From Colwellia sp. (GTDB taxonomy: Bacteria > Pseudomonadota > Gammaproteobacteria > Enterobacterales > Alteromonadaceae): 54,940 bases of DNA. The position numbers and the translations under genes were made by a program. Below, piece by piece: positions 8,834-16,987 of this stretch. The notes under the pieces were generated by a model, which was not told the origin of the DNA, did not search any database, and saw only the letters and a program-made list of their open reading frames with translations. The stretch spans positions 1 to 54,940 of the forward strand of contig NVWU01000027.1 in assembly GCA_002733765.1 (NCBI GenBank), written 5' to 3'. The stretch's first letter is position 1; the number at the start of each line of letters is the position of its first letter.

Positions 8834-9525
8834 AATGTGATGATTTTTTTAGTCTTACTGAAGGTGGAAATGTCGAGGCTACTATCAAAATAATGAGACA
8901 AAGAGGCATCATGACTGACAAAAATAAGCGTAGTTTTAGTGTTGTCACAGAGTTTCATGAGTAAATCCATAAATGCATTTTTTGCTGATAAATCGAGTGC
9001 AGAGGTAGGTTCATCGACCAATAACAATCGTGGATGGTTAATCAGAGCACGGGCAATCGCGACTCGTTGCTGTTGCCCTACACTCAATTGGCTAACTTGT
9101 CTGTGTATAATATGACTAGGTAACTGCAATGCTTTCAGTAACGGTTGTACGTCATTATTCACATCTGATCTTGAATTTTTGGCGAAGTAGGCAGCAAGCT
9201 GAATGTTTTTAAGCACTGATAGATAAGGGATAAGATTAAACTTTTGAGATACCACGCCAATATTCTTTGCTCTAAATACGTCCCGTTTGCTGCTTGATAA
9301 TACACAGATATTATTATCGAATAGGCTAATGCTGCCTGAAGTTGGTATTAAAATGCCACACAATAAATTTAAAAGTGTGGTTTTCCCTGATCCTGAGTTT
9401 CCATGTAAGAATATACGTTCGGCGATATCAACTTGCCATTGAGTAATAGATATTCCAGCATCACTAGCAGGGGAGTTTTTATAGTGGTAATGCATCTTTT
9501 TTAAGTTAATAGCATGTGTTGGCAA
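8830..9525 (-). CDS. ABC transporter ATP-binding protein, zinc island
   Basis: 231 residues with a complete ABC nucleotide-binding domain: Walker A GNSGSGKTT (about residue 39), Q-loop in VVSQKFNLIPYLSV, signature LSVGQQQRVAIARAL, Walker B LLLVDEPTSALD and switch histidine in FVSHD. It belongs to the LolD/MacB-type subfamily that partners FtsX-like permeases, and its partner gene overlaps it by four bases. Start codon has AGGAGAA upstream (9528-9534). The 9577-9601 Zur-like site lies 51 bp upstream, so zinc-repressed expression is likely. Confidence 0.9.
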   Translation of the reverse strand: MPTHAINLKKMHYHYKNSPASDAGISITQWQVDIAERIFLHGNSGSGKTTLLNLLCGILIPTSGSISLFDNNICVLSSSKRDVFRAKNIGVVSQKFNLIPYLSVLKNIQLAAYFAKNSRSDVNNDVQPLLKALQLPSHIIHRQVSQLSVGQQQRVAIARALINHPRLLLVDEPTSALDLSAKNAFMDLLMKLCDNTKTTLIFVSHDASLSHYFDSSLDISTFSKTKKIITL

Positions 9526-9576
9526 ACCTTATTCTCCTTTTACTACTCACAATATAAGTATTTCTATCTGTTTTTA

Positions 9577-9601
9577 TTTAGTGTTATATTATAACACTAA
9601 A
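9577..9601. promoter_or_regulatory. Zur-like operator (divergent intergenic region)
   Basis: A perfect 25-bp palindrome (arms TTTAGTGTTATA and TATAACACTAAA, centre T) between the divergent ABC ATPase and DUF3299 genes. Its core GTTATA-N-TATAAC is the gammaproteobacterial Zur consensus. All genes around it belong to zinc-linked families, which supports the call. Confidence 0.85.
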
Positions 9602-9638
9602 TACCACTTTGGAAACATATTAATGATTTTTGATAAAA

Positions 9639-10208
9639 ATGAATAACCGCTGTTTGTTATGCTCAACAATAATTGTGCTAGGGGTATTAATATTTAGTTT
9701 AACGGTACGTGCACAGACCAAGTATATTGACATCGAATGGCTGCAATTAATGCCGGCCGATGATTTGGAGGCATTACTGAATTATCCAGAAGTTTTATTT
9801 GAGATAGAGGACGGTGCAGATAACGATAATATGAGTGCGTTGGAAGAAATCAGTCCAACCGATGAAACAGCCAATAGATTTCAGCAGGCGCTAAAATCAA
9901 CTAAGGTTGTAGAGTCATTTGACGGTAAAGCCATTCGACTTCCTGGATTTATTGTGCCTTTAGAAACAGACGAAAAACAACGGGTAACGCAATTTTTTAT
10001 TGTCCCCTATTTTGGTGCATGTTTGCATATGCCACCACCACCGCCTAATCAAATTATTTACGTGCAATATTCGACAGGTATTGAATTATCTTCATTATAC
10101 GATGCGTTTTGGTTGGAAGGGCAGTTACGTATTGATACAACAGAAAACCTCCTAGGAAAATCGGCATATAGTATGAAAATAGACAAAGTCTACCCTTACG
10201 AAGAATAA
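9639..10208 (+). CDS. DUF3299 periplasmic protein
   Basis: About 190 residues. An N-terminal signal peptide or anchor (LLCSTIIVLGVLIFSLTVRAQ) is followed by a DUF3299 domain: IDIEWLQLMPADDL, then RLPGFIVPLE, FFIVPYFGACLHMPPPPPNQIIYV and the C-terminal SAYSMKIDKVYPYE. The CLHMPPPPPNQ element is the family hallmark. The function of DUF3299 is unknown, but it recurs beside ABC subunits and ZrgA in zinc-regulated clusters. A TTG nine bases upstream is an alternative start; I prefer the ATG. It is divergent from the ATPase gene and under the shared Zur-like site. Confidence 0.85.
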   Translation: MNNRCLLCSTIIVLGVLIFSLTVRAQTKYIDIEWLQLMPADDLEALLNYPEVLFEIEDGADNDNMSALEEISPTDETANRFQQALKSTKVVESFDGKAIRLPGFIVPLETDEKQRVTQFFIVPYFGACLHMPPPPPNQIIYVQYSTGIELSSLYDAFWLEGQLRIDTTENLLGKSAYSMKIDKVYPYEE

Positions 10209-10372
10209 GCATCGGCAATGTTCCAAAACATGACTTAACTTTAGCTCTGGATAAGCAAAGTTATTCAACAAGCTCTTTTAGGCGCTATCATCGTTGGCAT
10301 AACAACAATCAACATTTATTAACCAGAGTTGAGGTTACTTATGTTGATTTAACCCCTGTAATTTTTGAGTGA
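10209..10372 (+). other. coding-like tail without start codon
   Basis: An open stretch of 54 codons in another frame than the upstream gene, ending at a stop at 10370-10372. It reads through SSFRRYHRWHNNNQHLL and RVEVTYVDLTPVIFE, which looks like a real protein C-terminus. It has no start codon or ribosome-binding site, and I do not recognise the family. It may be the tail of a deleted zinc-island gene. The rest of the gap to 10567 holds one short palindrome. Confidence 0.35.
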
Positions 10373-10534
10373 CGCTTCTTTATTTTGATAAGCACTTTTT
10401 TGAAGTAAATTGTATTTTACTAATGTGCATAGATTGGCTTTCAATATAACAATTACCTTTATATTTTCTTGAAATATTTAGTGCTAGCTAGGTGGATCAG
10501 CGATTAAATCAAGACAAAGCGCACACCAATAAAG

Positions 10535-10549
10535 TGTTACATTGTAACA
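10535..10549. promoter_or_regulatory. secondary Zur-like half-site palindrome
   Basis: A perfect 15-bp palindrome TGTTACA-T-TGTAACA, 19 bp before the stronger site at 10568. It resembles the Zur core with a changed centre and could be an auxiliary site. Confidence 0.45.
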
Positions 10550-10567
10550 TAACTCTTTATTGATGAA

Positions 10568-10594
10568 CGATAATGTTATAATATAACATTATCG
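10568..10594. promoter_or_regulatory. Zur-like operator upstream of zigA
   Basis: A perfect 27-bp palindrome with arms CGATAATGTTATA and TATAACATTATCG around a central A. The core GTTATAATATAAC equals the canonical Zur core and contains a TATAAT that could be the -10 box. It lies 42 bp before the start codon of the COG0523 GTPase gene. Confidence 0.88.
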
Positions 10595-10635
10595 TACTAA
10601 TCTCCTAGTTAATTATAAAAATTGAGAATTCTCTT

Positions 10636-11844
10636 ATGGTTCAAAAAAGCAAATTACCAGTTACGGTTCTATCGGGTTTTCTCGGTGCTGGAAAAACAAC
10701 GGTTTTACGCCATATTCTAAATAATCGTCAAGGTAAAAAAGTAGCCATTATAGTCAATGACATGAGTGAGATTAATATCGACTCAGCGATGATTCAAAAC
10801 GAGGTATCTCTCAATCGCAGCGATGAGAAGCTTGTTGAAATGAGTAATGGTTGTATTTGCTGTACGTTACGTGAAGATCTTCTAATAGAGGTTACCAAGT
10901 TGGCAAAAGATGGACGATTTGATTATTTGGTGATTGAATCTACGGGTATTTCTGAACCCTTACCCGTAGCCGAAACTTTTACTTTTTCTGATGAGGACGG
11001 TATTTCATTATCGGATGTGGCAACACTAGATACTATGGTGACCATTGTTGATGCAGTCAATTTTTTAAAGGATTATGAGGAAGCGTATTCCTTACAAGAA
11101 GCAGGTGAATCGTTAGGGGAAGAAGACGAACGTAGTGTCTCTGATCTACTTGTTGACCAAGTCGAATTTGCCGATGTTATCCTGATTAGCAAAACTGATT
11201 TGGCTGAGGATGCTGATATTGAACGCCTAAAAGCAATACTCAAAACGCTTAATACCCATGCGAGAATTATCCCTATTATTCAAGGTCAAATCGATATTGA
11301 TGCAGTGCTTAGTACTGGTTTGTTCGATTTTGAACGAGCCCAAAATGCGCCGGGCTGGCTTAAGGAAATGCGTGGCGAACACCTTCCAGAAACTGAAGAG
11401 TATGGTATCAGTAGCTTTAGTTTTCTTGCTCGTCGTCCTTTTCACCCAGAGAAATTTTATCAGTTTCTTCACGATACGGAAAAATTCGGTAAACTAATTC
11501 GTTCCAAAGGTTATTTTTGGTTGGCATCACGCCCACAATTTTCAGGTCAATGGAATCAGGCGGGCGGAATTGCTCGTTATGGTTTTGCGGCTATGTTCTG
11601 GAAATCAGTACCAAAAGAAAACTGGCCTACTGATGAAGAGTCACTGAACGCTATACAGAAACAGTGGGTTGAACCATTTGGTGATATGCGTCAAGAATTA
11701 GTATTCATTGGTCAGCAACTAGATCAAGCTGCGATGATTCATGCACTCAATGAATGCTTGTTGTCAGATGTTGAATTACTAAAAGGTAAAAATTACTGGG
11801 CAACACTAAGTGATCCGTTCCCACAATGGAGAGAAGACGCGTGA
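10636..11844 (+). CDS. zigA: COG0523 GTPase, zinc metallochaperone (ZigA type)
   Basis: 402 residues, CobW/COG0523 G3E GTPase. The N-terminal domain carries Walker [13 protein letters not shown] (about residues 14-25), the metal-binding CxCC motif in [12 protein letters not shown] (about 73-84), ESTGISEP as switch/Walker B, and SKTDL as the guanine-specificity motif. The C-terminal CobW_C domain follows ([11 protein letters not shown]). ZigA-type members are induced by zinc starvation and are thought to deliver zinc to client metalloenzymes, ZNG1/ZagA-like. A Zur-like operator lies just upstream. The stop overlaps the GTG start of the DUF1826 gene by four bases, so both belong to one operon. 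Confidence 0.92.
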   Translation: MVQKSKLPVTVLSGFLGAGKTTVLRHILNNRQGKKVAIIVNDMSEINIDSAMIQNEVSLNRSDEKLVEMSNGCICCTLREDLLIEVTKLAKDGRFDYLVIESTGISEPLPVAETFTFSDEDGISLSDVATLDTMVTIVDAVNFLKDYEEAYSLQEAGESLGEEDERSVSDLLVDQVEFADVILISKTDLAEDADIERLKAILKTLNTHARIIPIIQGQIDIDAVLSTGLFDFERAQNAPGWLKEMRGEHLPETEEYGISSFSFLARRPFHPEKFYQFLHDTEKFGKLIRSKGYFWLASRPQFSGQWNQAGGIARYGFAAMFWKSVPKENWPTDEESLNAIQKQWVEPFGDMRQELVFIGQQLDQAAMIHALNECLLSDVELLKGKNYWATLSDPFPQWREDA

Positions 11845-12539
11845 GTGTATTAACCACTATGAATAAGAGTCAATCGACAAGTATACGCTTACCAGAAAAA
11901 CTCACCAGAGGTGCCAGTGAAAGTGATCGGCCTAAGGTCTTTACCGATATTTATCGAGACGACACCAATATCACAATTTGGCAACGTAAACTGTCTGATG
12001 AACTCGCATTAGCTGCGGATGAGATTTTAAAGACAGGGGCAAGATTAAAAATTGCAGAGGCAGTTACAGTAAAAAGTGTTCATTCTACGCTTTATAATGC
12101 ATTTGGCGAAACGAACGCGGTGATGATATTGAGCGATGATATAGCACTATTGGTTGATATGTTTTGTTGTTTGTTTGATCTCAAAGGAGTTGGCTTACGA
12201 TTAACGGCACTCGACCGTGCTATGTGCCCCAGATTTCACTTTGACCGAATACCGTGTCGATTGGTAACTACACACCATGGCACTGCTACTGAATGGCTTC
12301 CTCATCATGTGGTTGATCGCAGTAAATTAGGTGCAGGAAACCTAGGTAGGCCAGATGAGCTATCAGGTCTTTTTCAGAGCACCGATGATGTTCGTCAAAT
12401 GAGTTTAGGTGATGTTGCATTACTCAAAGGTGAGTTTTGGCATGCCAATGAAGGTGCAGGTCTAATACATCGCTCGCCGGCAATATCAACAAGTGAACGT
12501 CGCTTATTACTAACACTTGATTTTCTTAGCGACGAATAA
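11841..12539 (+). CDS. DUF1826 protein, partner of the COG0523 GTPase
   Basis: About 232 residues counted from the GTG at 11841, which overlaps the zigA stop as GTGA and has GGAGAGAAG just upstream. The in-frame ATG at 11826 lies inside zigA and would leave no room for this site. The protein matches DUF1826: [59 protein letters not shown] and a late IHRSPA. The spacing of Cys, His and Asp in MCPRFHFD and of IHRSP recalls 2-oxoglutarate/iron-oxygenase-like metal sites, but the family has no established activity. DUF1826 genes commonly travel with Zur-controlled COG0523 genes. Confidence 0.85.
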   Translation: MSVLTTMNKSQSTSIRLPEKLTRGASESDRPKVFTDIYRDDTNITIWQRKLSDELALAADEILKTGARLKIAEAVTVKSVHSTLYNAFGETNAVMILSDDIALLVDMFCCLFDLKGVGLRLTALDRAMCPRFHFDRIPCRLVTTHHGTATEWLPHHVVDRSKLGAGNLGRPDELSGLFQSTDDVRQMSLGDVALLKGEFWHANEGAGLIHRSPAISTSERRLLLTLDFLSDE

Positions 12540-12564
12540 AGTGGTTTAAAGAAAGGTAAATATA

Positions 12565-13125
12565 ATGAAAGCTGATTTGCTTAAGGTGATGATACTCAAT
12601 ATCGCTTTTTCATGTCTATTGGTACATGCAAAAAATCCACAAGAACAAAAGGTTGGTTTAAATGCCCATGTACATGGTTCCTCTGAATTGATGATCGTAA
12701 TGGAGGGAAGGGTTCTTGAAATTCAATTTATATCTCCAGCGATTAACTTGATTGGTTTTGAGCACCAAGCCATGACCAAACAAGATATTGCTATTGTTAA
12801 AAATACTGCATCACTACTTGGCGAGCACGATGAACTTTTTTCATTCTCTGGCAGCCGTTGTTCGCTCATAAACTCAGTTATTGACACTTCTGATTTAATA
12901 AAGCGTGACGAACACAAAGAGGGTCATGCAATACATGACACTCACACTCAAATTGTCTCGAAATATAATTATGACTGCGAAGTCATGTCAAAGTCATTGA
13001 CAATTACCGCGACTTTATTTGATACATTCTCTAATATTCAACAAGTTCGTGTTATGTGGATAACAGATAAAAAACAAGGCGCAGTAACACTTAACGCTGA
13101 AAATAAAACAATTAATTTATGGTGA
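12565..13125 (+). CDS. zrgA: DUF2796 zinc-uptake protein (ZrgA type)
   Basis: 186 residues. A signal peptide (cleavage near residue 22, LLVHA-K) is followed by the DUF2796 domain: GLNAHVHGSSELMIVMEGRVLEIQFISPA, then NLIGFEHQA, a Cys in GSRC, and a Cys in NYDCEV. A His/Asp-rich insert (DEHKEGHAIHDTHTQ, about residues 113-127) is well suited to bind zinc. In Vibrio cholerae ZrgA is the periplasmic component of a zinc importer repressed by Zur. The insert here is short compared with the long His-rich loops of many homologues. RBS AAAGG 8 bp before the ATG. It follows DUF1826 after 25 bp, probably in the same operon. Confidence 0.88.
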   Translation: MKADLLKVMILNIAFSCLLVHAKNPQEQKVGLNAHVHGSSELMIVMEGRVLEIQFISPAINLIGFEHQAMTKQDIAIVKNTASLLGEHDELFSFSGSRCSLINSVIDTSDLIKRDEHKEGHAIHDTHTQIVSKYNYDCEVMSKSLTITATLFDTFSNIQQVRVMWITDKKQGAVTLNAENKTINLW

Positions 13126-13131
13126 AAACCA

Positions 13132-13290
13132 ATGGATAATCTCAACATAATTATTAATTATGCCAAAGTGTATTGTAAAGCGCATGAGGCGCGTTTGGCT
13201 GACAAATGAAAACGAGTGTTATCAGGGCTAATACCGTTAAACAAAACACTCTCTGCTTATAAACTTATTGATTTACGATAGTTGCCAAAA
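13132..13290 (+). pseudogene. zur-like (Fur-family) regulator pseudogene
   Basis: Starting at ATG 13132, six bases after zrgA, the frame reads YAKVYCKAHEARLADK, a stop (TGA 13207-13209), KRVLSGLIPLNKTLSAYKLIDL and a second stop. This matches the N-terminal winged-helix of Zur, where the family has a Cys near the N-terminus, a run of Arg/Lys-rich helix and SAYDLLDLL. The DNA-binding helix and metal-binding domain are not recovered. It is a broken or deleted regulator sitting in the cluster it would control. The following 13291-13368 continues open in another frame (VETLELNVELAAFSF) without an identifiable family. Confidence 0.72.
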
Positions 13291-13368
13291 AGTAAAAGAA
13301 ATTAGCATTGCTCAGTTAATCGTCGAAACTCTTGAGCTGAATGTTGAACTTGCTGCCTTCTCCTTTGC

Positions 13369-13406
13369 TACCCCACAGTTGGCAATGAATTGCCAACTGT
13401 GGGGTA
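13369..13406. repeat. 17-bp perfect hairpin
   Basis: Arms TACCCCACAGTTGGCAA and TTGCCAACTGTGGGGTA enclose a TGAA loop. It is GC-rich against its surroundings and lacks a following T-run. It lies between the zur-like remnant and merC, and could stop or stabilise transcripts of the zrgA operon, or be an imported repeat. Confidence 0.7.
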
Positions 13407-13445
13407 TGTCATGAAAAAGTTATATAGTCGTTAAGGAAATTAAAG

Positions 13446-13838
13446 ATGATAATGAAAAAAAATTTTACCGATAAACTGGCTATCAGTTTATCAATTGCTT
13501 GTGCCATTCATTGCTTAGCAATGCCATTAATGTTGCTGTTACTCCCTAGTTTTATGGTATTGCAATTTAACAATGAAGCATTTCATACTTGGATGATAAT
13601 AATTGTTCTTCCTACAAGTGTTTATGCATTATTTATGGGATGTAAGCAGCATAAACGTTATAGATTATATTTTATTGGCTTTTTGGGATTATCTTTATTA
13701 GTTATCGCGGTATGGTTAGGTAACGAATTTTGGGAAAAGGTAGTTACTCTGATGGGAACGGCTGTTATTGCTGGCGGTCATTATTGGAATTACCGCTTGT
13801 GTCAGCAACATACTATTTGTCACCGTTGTGAAGATTAG
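13446..13838 (+). CDS. MerC-domain membrane protein
   Basis: 130 residues with about four membrane helices (residues 10-35, 46-64, 72-90, 95-113). Cys-X3-Cys in the first helix (SIACAIHCLAMP) and a C-terminal Cys/His cluster (CQQHTICHRCED) are the MerC signatures. MerC proteins take up mercuric ions in mer operons. Chromosomal copies in zinc-regulated clusters are thought to act on zinc or another soft metal. RBS TAAGGAAAT precedes ATG 13446, with ATG 13452 as the alternative. No mer genes are nearby, so mercury resistance is unlikely. Confidence 0.85.
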   Translation: MIMKKNFTDKLAISLSIACAIHCLAMPLMLLLLPSFMVLQFNNEAFHTWMIIIVLPTSVYALFMGCKQHKRYRLYFIGFLGLSLLVIAVWLGNEFWEKVVTLMGTAVIAGGHYWNYRLCQQHTICHRCED

Positions 13839-13944
13839 CTAATAAAAAAGAAATTATTCATAGTGATGGTCAGAATCTAGAACAACCTTATGCTAATTCC
13901 CCTTTCAATTTTAATGGGCATATCATGCTTTATAGTTAAGCTTG

Positions 13945-13977
13945 GGTTATAGGGTAGGCTACTTCTGCCCTATAACC
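13945..13977. terminator. hairpin between convergent merC and MBL genes
   Basis: Ten-base perfect arms GGTTATAGGG and CCCTATAACC with a 13-base loop, placed between two convergent genes. The T-run is weak on both sides, so the efficiency as a terminator is doubtful. Confidence 0.5.
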
Positions 13978-13997
13978 TTCAATTTAACATTCCTGCT

Positions 13998-14900
13998 TTA
14001 CCAGCCCATATGGTAATAAGCCCAAATACGCTCAATATTCATCGGTAACCATTCTTGGTAATACTGCCAGTTTTCATACTTAGGTAGTTTAACTTGCTTT
14101 CTCAAAGCATCGGGACTGTGTACTCCAGCATCCATAGCTTTTTTAACCGCAGCCATTAAATCTTCAATGTAAACTCGTTGTTCTTTTATTATTGATACTG
14201 GATCAATAGCAGGTTCGCTTTCTGGCCCATGAGCAGAGATAACATAATCTACATCCATTAATTCAATTTCTTTTAAAGAGCGAACCCATTCATCAGGCCA
14301 AAAGTCTGGCATGCCTCTAAAAGCAACTCGACGAGGTGTAACAATATCAGTAACAAACAATATCTTTTCTTCAGGAAATCGCATTACAATAAGGCTATCT
14401 CCATGATTAGGCCCAAAGTAAGATAATTCAATTGTACGGCCGCCTAACTTCACTGTGTAGTTATCGTCAAAAACAATATCGGGTGTTGGTAGTACAGGAC
14501 TTGGGTGATCTTCAAGCTGCTGCAATATATTTTTGTGACCAATATATTTTGCGCCTTCTGCTTTAAATACATTACCACCAGAAACATGATCATGATGGTT
14601 ATGGCTATAAATAACATATTTAACCGGTTTATCGGTAATTTTCCGAATTTCACTTTGCAATAGCTTTGCCGCTTTCGGGTTCATGGGATCTGAAACAATG
14701 ACACCGTCATCAGTAACGACAAAAAAATTACGATAAACCCACCAACGAAATACGTATATTCCATTGCCTACATGCTTAACACTGTGGCCAAATACTTTAC
14801 CACCCATAGGCTCCTGAGTTGGCAGTGTTGGCGATGCCATTACTAACGAAGAGATTAGTAAGCCAACTATTAGTGTTATCTTTTGTACTGTTGTTATCAT
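13998..14900 (-). CDS. periplasmic MBL-fold metallohydrolase
   Basis: 300 residues. A signal peptide (MITTVQKITLIVGLLISSLVMA-S) precedes a metallo-beta-lactamase fold with the zinc motif HNHHDH (about residues 100-105), GPNHGDS for the third His, FVTDIV for the bridging Asp and SAHGPE for the last His. That is a complete dinuclear zinc site. The group resembles SoxH/quinoprotein-relay-type hydrolases more than true beta-lactamases. Substrate is unknown. Its neighbours are a GST gene upstream in the same direction and a zinc island downstream, but nothing proves a link to either. Confidence 0.85.
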   Translation of the reverse strand: MITTVQKITLIVGLLISSLVMASPTLPTQEPMGGKVFGHSVKHVGNGIYVFRWWVYRNFFVVTDDGVIVSDPMNPKAAKLLQSEIRKITDKPVKYVIYSHNHHDHVSGGNVFKAEGAKYIGHKNILQQLEDHPSPVLPTPDIVFDDNYTVKLGGRTIELSYFGPNHGDSLIVMRFPEEKILFVTDIVTPRRVAFRGMPDFWPDEWVRSLKEIELMDVDYVISAHGPESEPAIDPVSIIKEQRVYIEDLMAAVKKAMDAGVHSPDALRKQVKLPKYENWQYYQEWLPMNIERIWAYYHMGW

Positions 14901-14945
14901 AAGGTATTCCTTTTTAAATATAGGTAGATAAATAGAGCTAGATAA

Positions 14946-15713
14946 TTATTTGTCCCACCACTCATTCTGTATCTGAGCAAGCGTGTAACTTTTGCGCTGT
15001 TGCATTTTTAAATAATAGCTCGCTATTTGTGGAAAGTTATTCTTATCTAACCAAGTATTGAAGCCTAGTAAATCAAGCCTTGAGAGCACTACTGTCCATA
15101 TTACATCGGCTAAGGTATAAGTATTTCCTAGTAAAAAACTATGTTTTTTCAACTGTGCTTCAGCAAATGTTATTGCTTCCAACGTGCTTTGTTCAATGTC
15201 TTCTATATGCTTTTTGTCCATCCGAAATGTTTTATTATTTTCTGAACGCTCAGCACACACAAAATAGTTATCTCTAAGTTCAGGATACTTTTCAGCCATT
15301 AAGTGTGATCTTGTGATCCGAGCATTTAATATTTTTTCAGACTTTACCATCGAAGGATGACGTGCATAACTGAGGATCTGAAGATCAATATCATCTGCCA
15401 TGTTAATCAACTTATCCAATAACTGATTATCACTTTCAGTTTTTGGCAATAAAGCGTTACCTTCTGTTAAGGAAGCGATAAACCGAATAATGTGAGCAGA
15501 GTCAGTTAATACTTTTGTTGTGCCATTTCGATACTCGAACGTAGGAATGACCCCCTTTGGGTTGAGTTTCAAATACCATGGTGCTAACTGTTCTTGCTTT
15601 TTCACAATATCGATAACACGTCCCGACCAAGCAAGTCCCTTTTCTTCGAGTGCGAGTCGAACTTTCATCGAACACACGGATAAAGGATGATGGTAAAGCA
15701 TTAGTGAAGTCAT
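14946..15713 (-). CDS. glutathione S-transferase family protein
   Basis: 255 residues. The N-terminal thioredoxin-like GST domain begins LYHHPLSVCSMKVRLALEEKGLAW, with a candidate catalytic Ser in PLSVCS, then NPKGVIPTFE (cis-Pro) and the glutathione-binding DSAHIIRFI. The all-helical C-terminal domain follows, with LGNTYTLADVIWTVVLSRLDLLGF as the N-capping motif. It is slightly longer than typical (about 220) because of a 20-30-residue insertion near 150-170. It shares direction with the MBL gene 45 bp downstream, so the two may be co-transcribed. Substrate unknown. Confidence 0.88.
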   Translation of the reverse strand: MTSLMLYHHPLSVCSMKVRLALEEKGLAWSGRVIDIVKKQEQLAPWYLKLNPKGVIPTFEYRNGTTKVLTDSAHIIRFIASLTEGNALLPKTESDNQLLDKLINMADDIDLQILSYARHPSMVKSEKILNARITRSHLMAEKYPELRDNYFVCAERSENNKTFRMDKKHIEDIEQSTLEAITFAEAQLKKHSFLLGNTYTLADVIWTVVLSRLDLLGFNTWLDKNNFPQIASYYLKMQQRKSYTLAQIQNEWWDK

Positions 15714-15764
15714 AGTGCTAATTCCTATTGCTGTAAATCTGAATAGATAACGTTAAATGATTTT

Positions 15765-15974
15765 TTATACGCGCGGTTTTATCGACAACATACGCGGAAG
15801 GACATCAGCTTCAGACTTATCTAGAAAGCGATGTTTTAGCGCTGCTGCAATATGAGAAAATAATGTGTATACCAGTAGAAAATGAGCTTGTTTAGCCAGT
15901 AGCCCCATGCCCCAGTGCAAAAATTTAGCAAATTTTCTATAGTTTTGTTCTTTTATATTCTTAGTATTCATCAT
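15765..15974 (-). pseudogene. cytochrome b561-like gene with internal deletion
   Basis: A 69-codon frame that begins like cytochrome b561 (NYRKFAKFLHWGMGLLA, residues 11-27) and ends like its C-terminus (HIAAALKHRFLDKSEADVLPRML, in which HIAAALKHRF is the family's last-helix motif). Full members have about 175-185 residues and four helices with two b-haems. Here roughly 105 residues, including helices 2 and 3, are missing in frame. AAGGTGA precedes the ATG, so a small two-helix protein might still be made, but it could not bind both haems. Called a pseudogene by deletion. Confidence 0.7.
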
Positions 15975-16099
15975 TCACCTTTTCAATCACATTACCGGCA
16001 ATTAATGCCCCCTCTAATTACTTGTATATAGCTTATTGTAATTTTATGTGTTGATATATAAGCTAGTTGTCAACTTATTGTTCACTCACAGGCGCTAAT

Positions 16100-16987
16100 G
16101 TGAATATTTTAACTCTTATGGAAACTTTTGCTGTTGTTGTAGAAACAGGAAGTTTTACTGCGGCAGCTGAAAAGTTGGGGCTTTCTAAATCATTTGTCAG
16201 CAAACAAGTTTCAATCTTGGAAAGTGATTTAGGAGCTCGCCTACTTTACCGTACCACTCGTAAATTGAGTTTGTCTGACGAAGGGGGCCAATTCTATAAT
16301 CACTGTAAGATAATCATGGCAGAAGCTGAAAATGCTCGCGCAGAAGTCATGGATAGGCAGGGAGCACCAAGGGGGAAAATTCGTATAACAATGCCTCAAA
16401 GTCTTATCATCTCAGTATTTGGTCAATTACTGATAGAGTTTCAACTTAAATACCCAGAAATAGCGCTTGAAGTCATTGCCAGTGGGCGTATTGAAGACTT
16501 GGTAGAAGAAAGTATAGATATTGCGTTAAGGGTAGGGCAACTAGAAGACTCAAGCCTTATATCTCGTCGGTTAGCAGACTGCACGTTTCAGGTTGTTGCT
16601 TCTCCGCAATATATAAAAAAGTGGGGAGCCCCCTCTCAACCAGCAGATCTGATGCAGCATAACTGCTTAATTTATGGCGACTCTAAAATAAATAAAGGCT
16701 GGCGATTTCGCTCGTCTAGTGGGGAATCAATTACCGTAAAAGCAAAAGGAAATTTGACAAGTAATGATGGCGGCTTAATTGTTGAAGGTATGACTAGTGG
16801 ATTAGGTATTGGTTTTGGCCCTAGCTTTTTGTTTAAAAAGCTTATTGAGGAAGGTCGCTTACAATTGCTACTTAGCGATTATTATCAACCTTCCACTGCC
16901 ATTTCAGCGCTCTATCCGCTAAATCGAAATTTATCTCGAAGAATTAGAATGTTGATTGATTATTTATCTGAGCGGTTATCTATCTAG
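16100..16987 (+). CDS. LysR-family transcriptional regulator
   Basis: About 295 residues from GTG 16100, which gives the usual N-terminus NILTLMETFAVVVETGSF. The TTG at 16067 would add an atypical 11-residue extension, and ATG 16118 is another possibility. The winged helix-turn-helix is at residues 5-62 (AAEKLGLSKSFVSKQVSILE), followed by the LysR substrate-binding domain of CrgA/AaeR type. It is divergent from the cytochrome b561 remnant and the GST-MBL pair, which are plausible targets. A spaced inverted repeat TAGCTTA...TAAGCTA lies at 16029-16065. Confidence 0.9.
   Translation: MNILTLMETFAVVVETGSFTAAAEKLGLSKSFVSKQVSILESDLGARLLYRTTRKLSLSDEGGQFYNHCKIIMAEAENARAEVMDRQGAPRGKIRITMPQSLIISVFGQLLIEFQLKYPEIALEVIASGRIEDLVEESIDIALRVGQLEDSSLISRRLADCTFQVVASPQYIKKWGAPSQPADLMQHNCLIYGDSKINKGWRFRSSSGESITVKAKGNLTSNDGGLIVEGMTSGLGIGFGPSFLFKKLIEEGRLQLLLSDYYQPSTAISALYPLNRNLSRRIRMLIDYLSERLSI

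Noticed and set aside
13446..13838. Mercury-resistance operon
   Set aside because: Only merC is present, with no merA, merT, merP or merR, and it is located in a zinc island.
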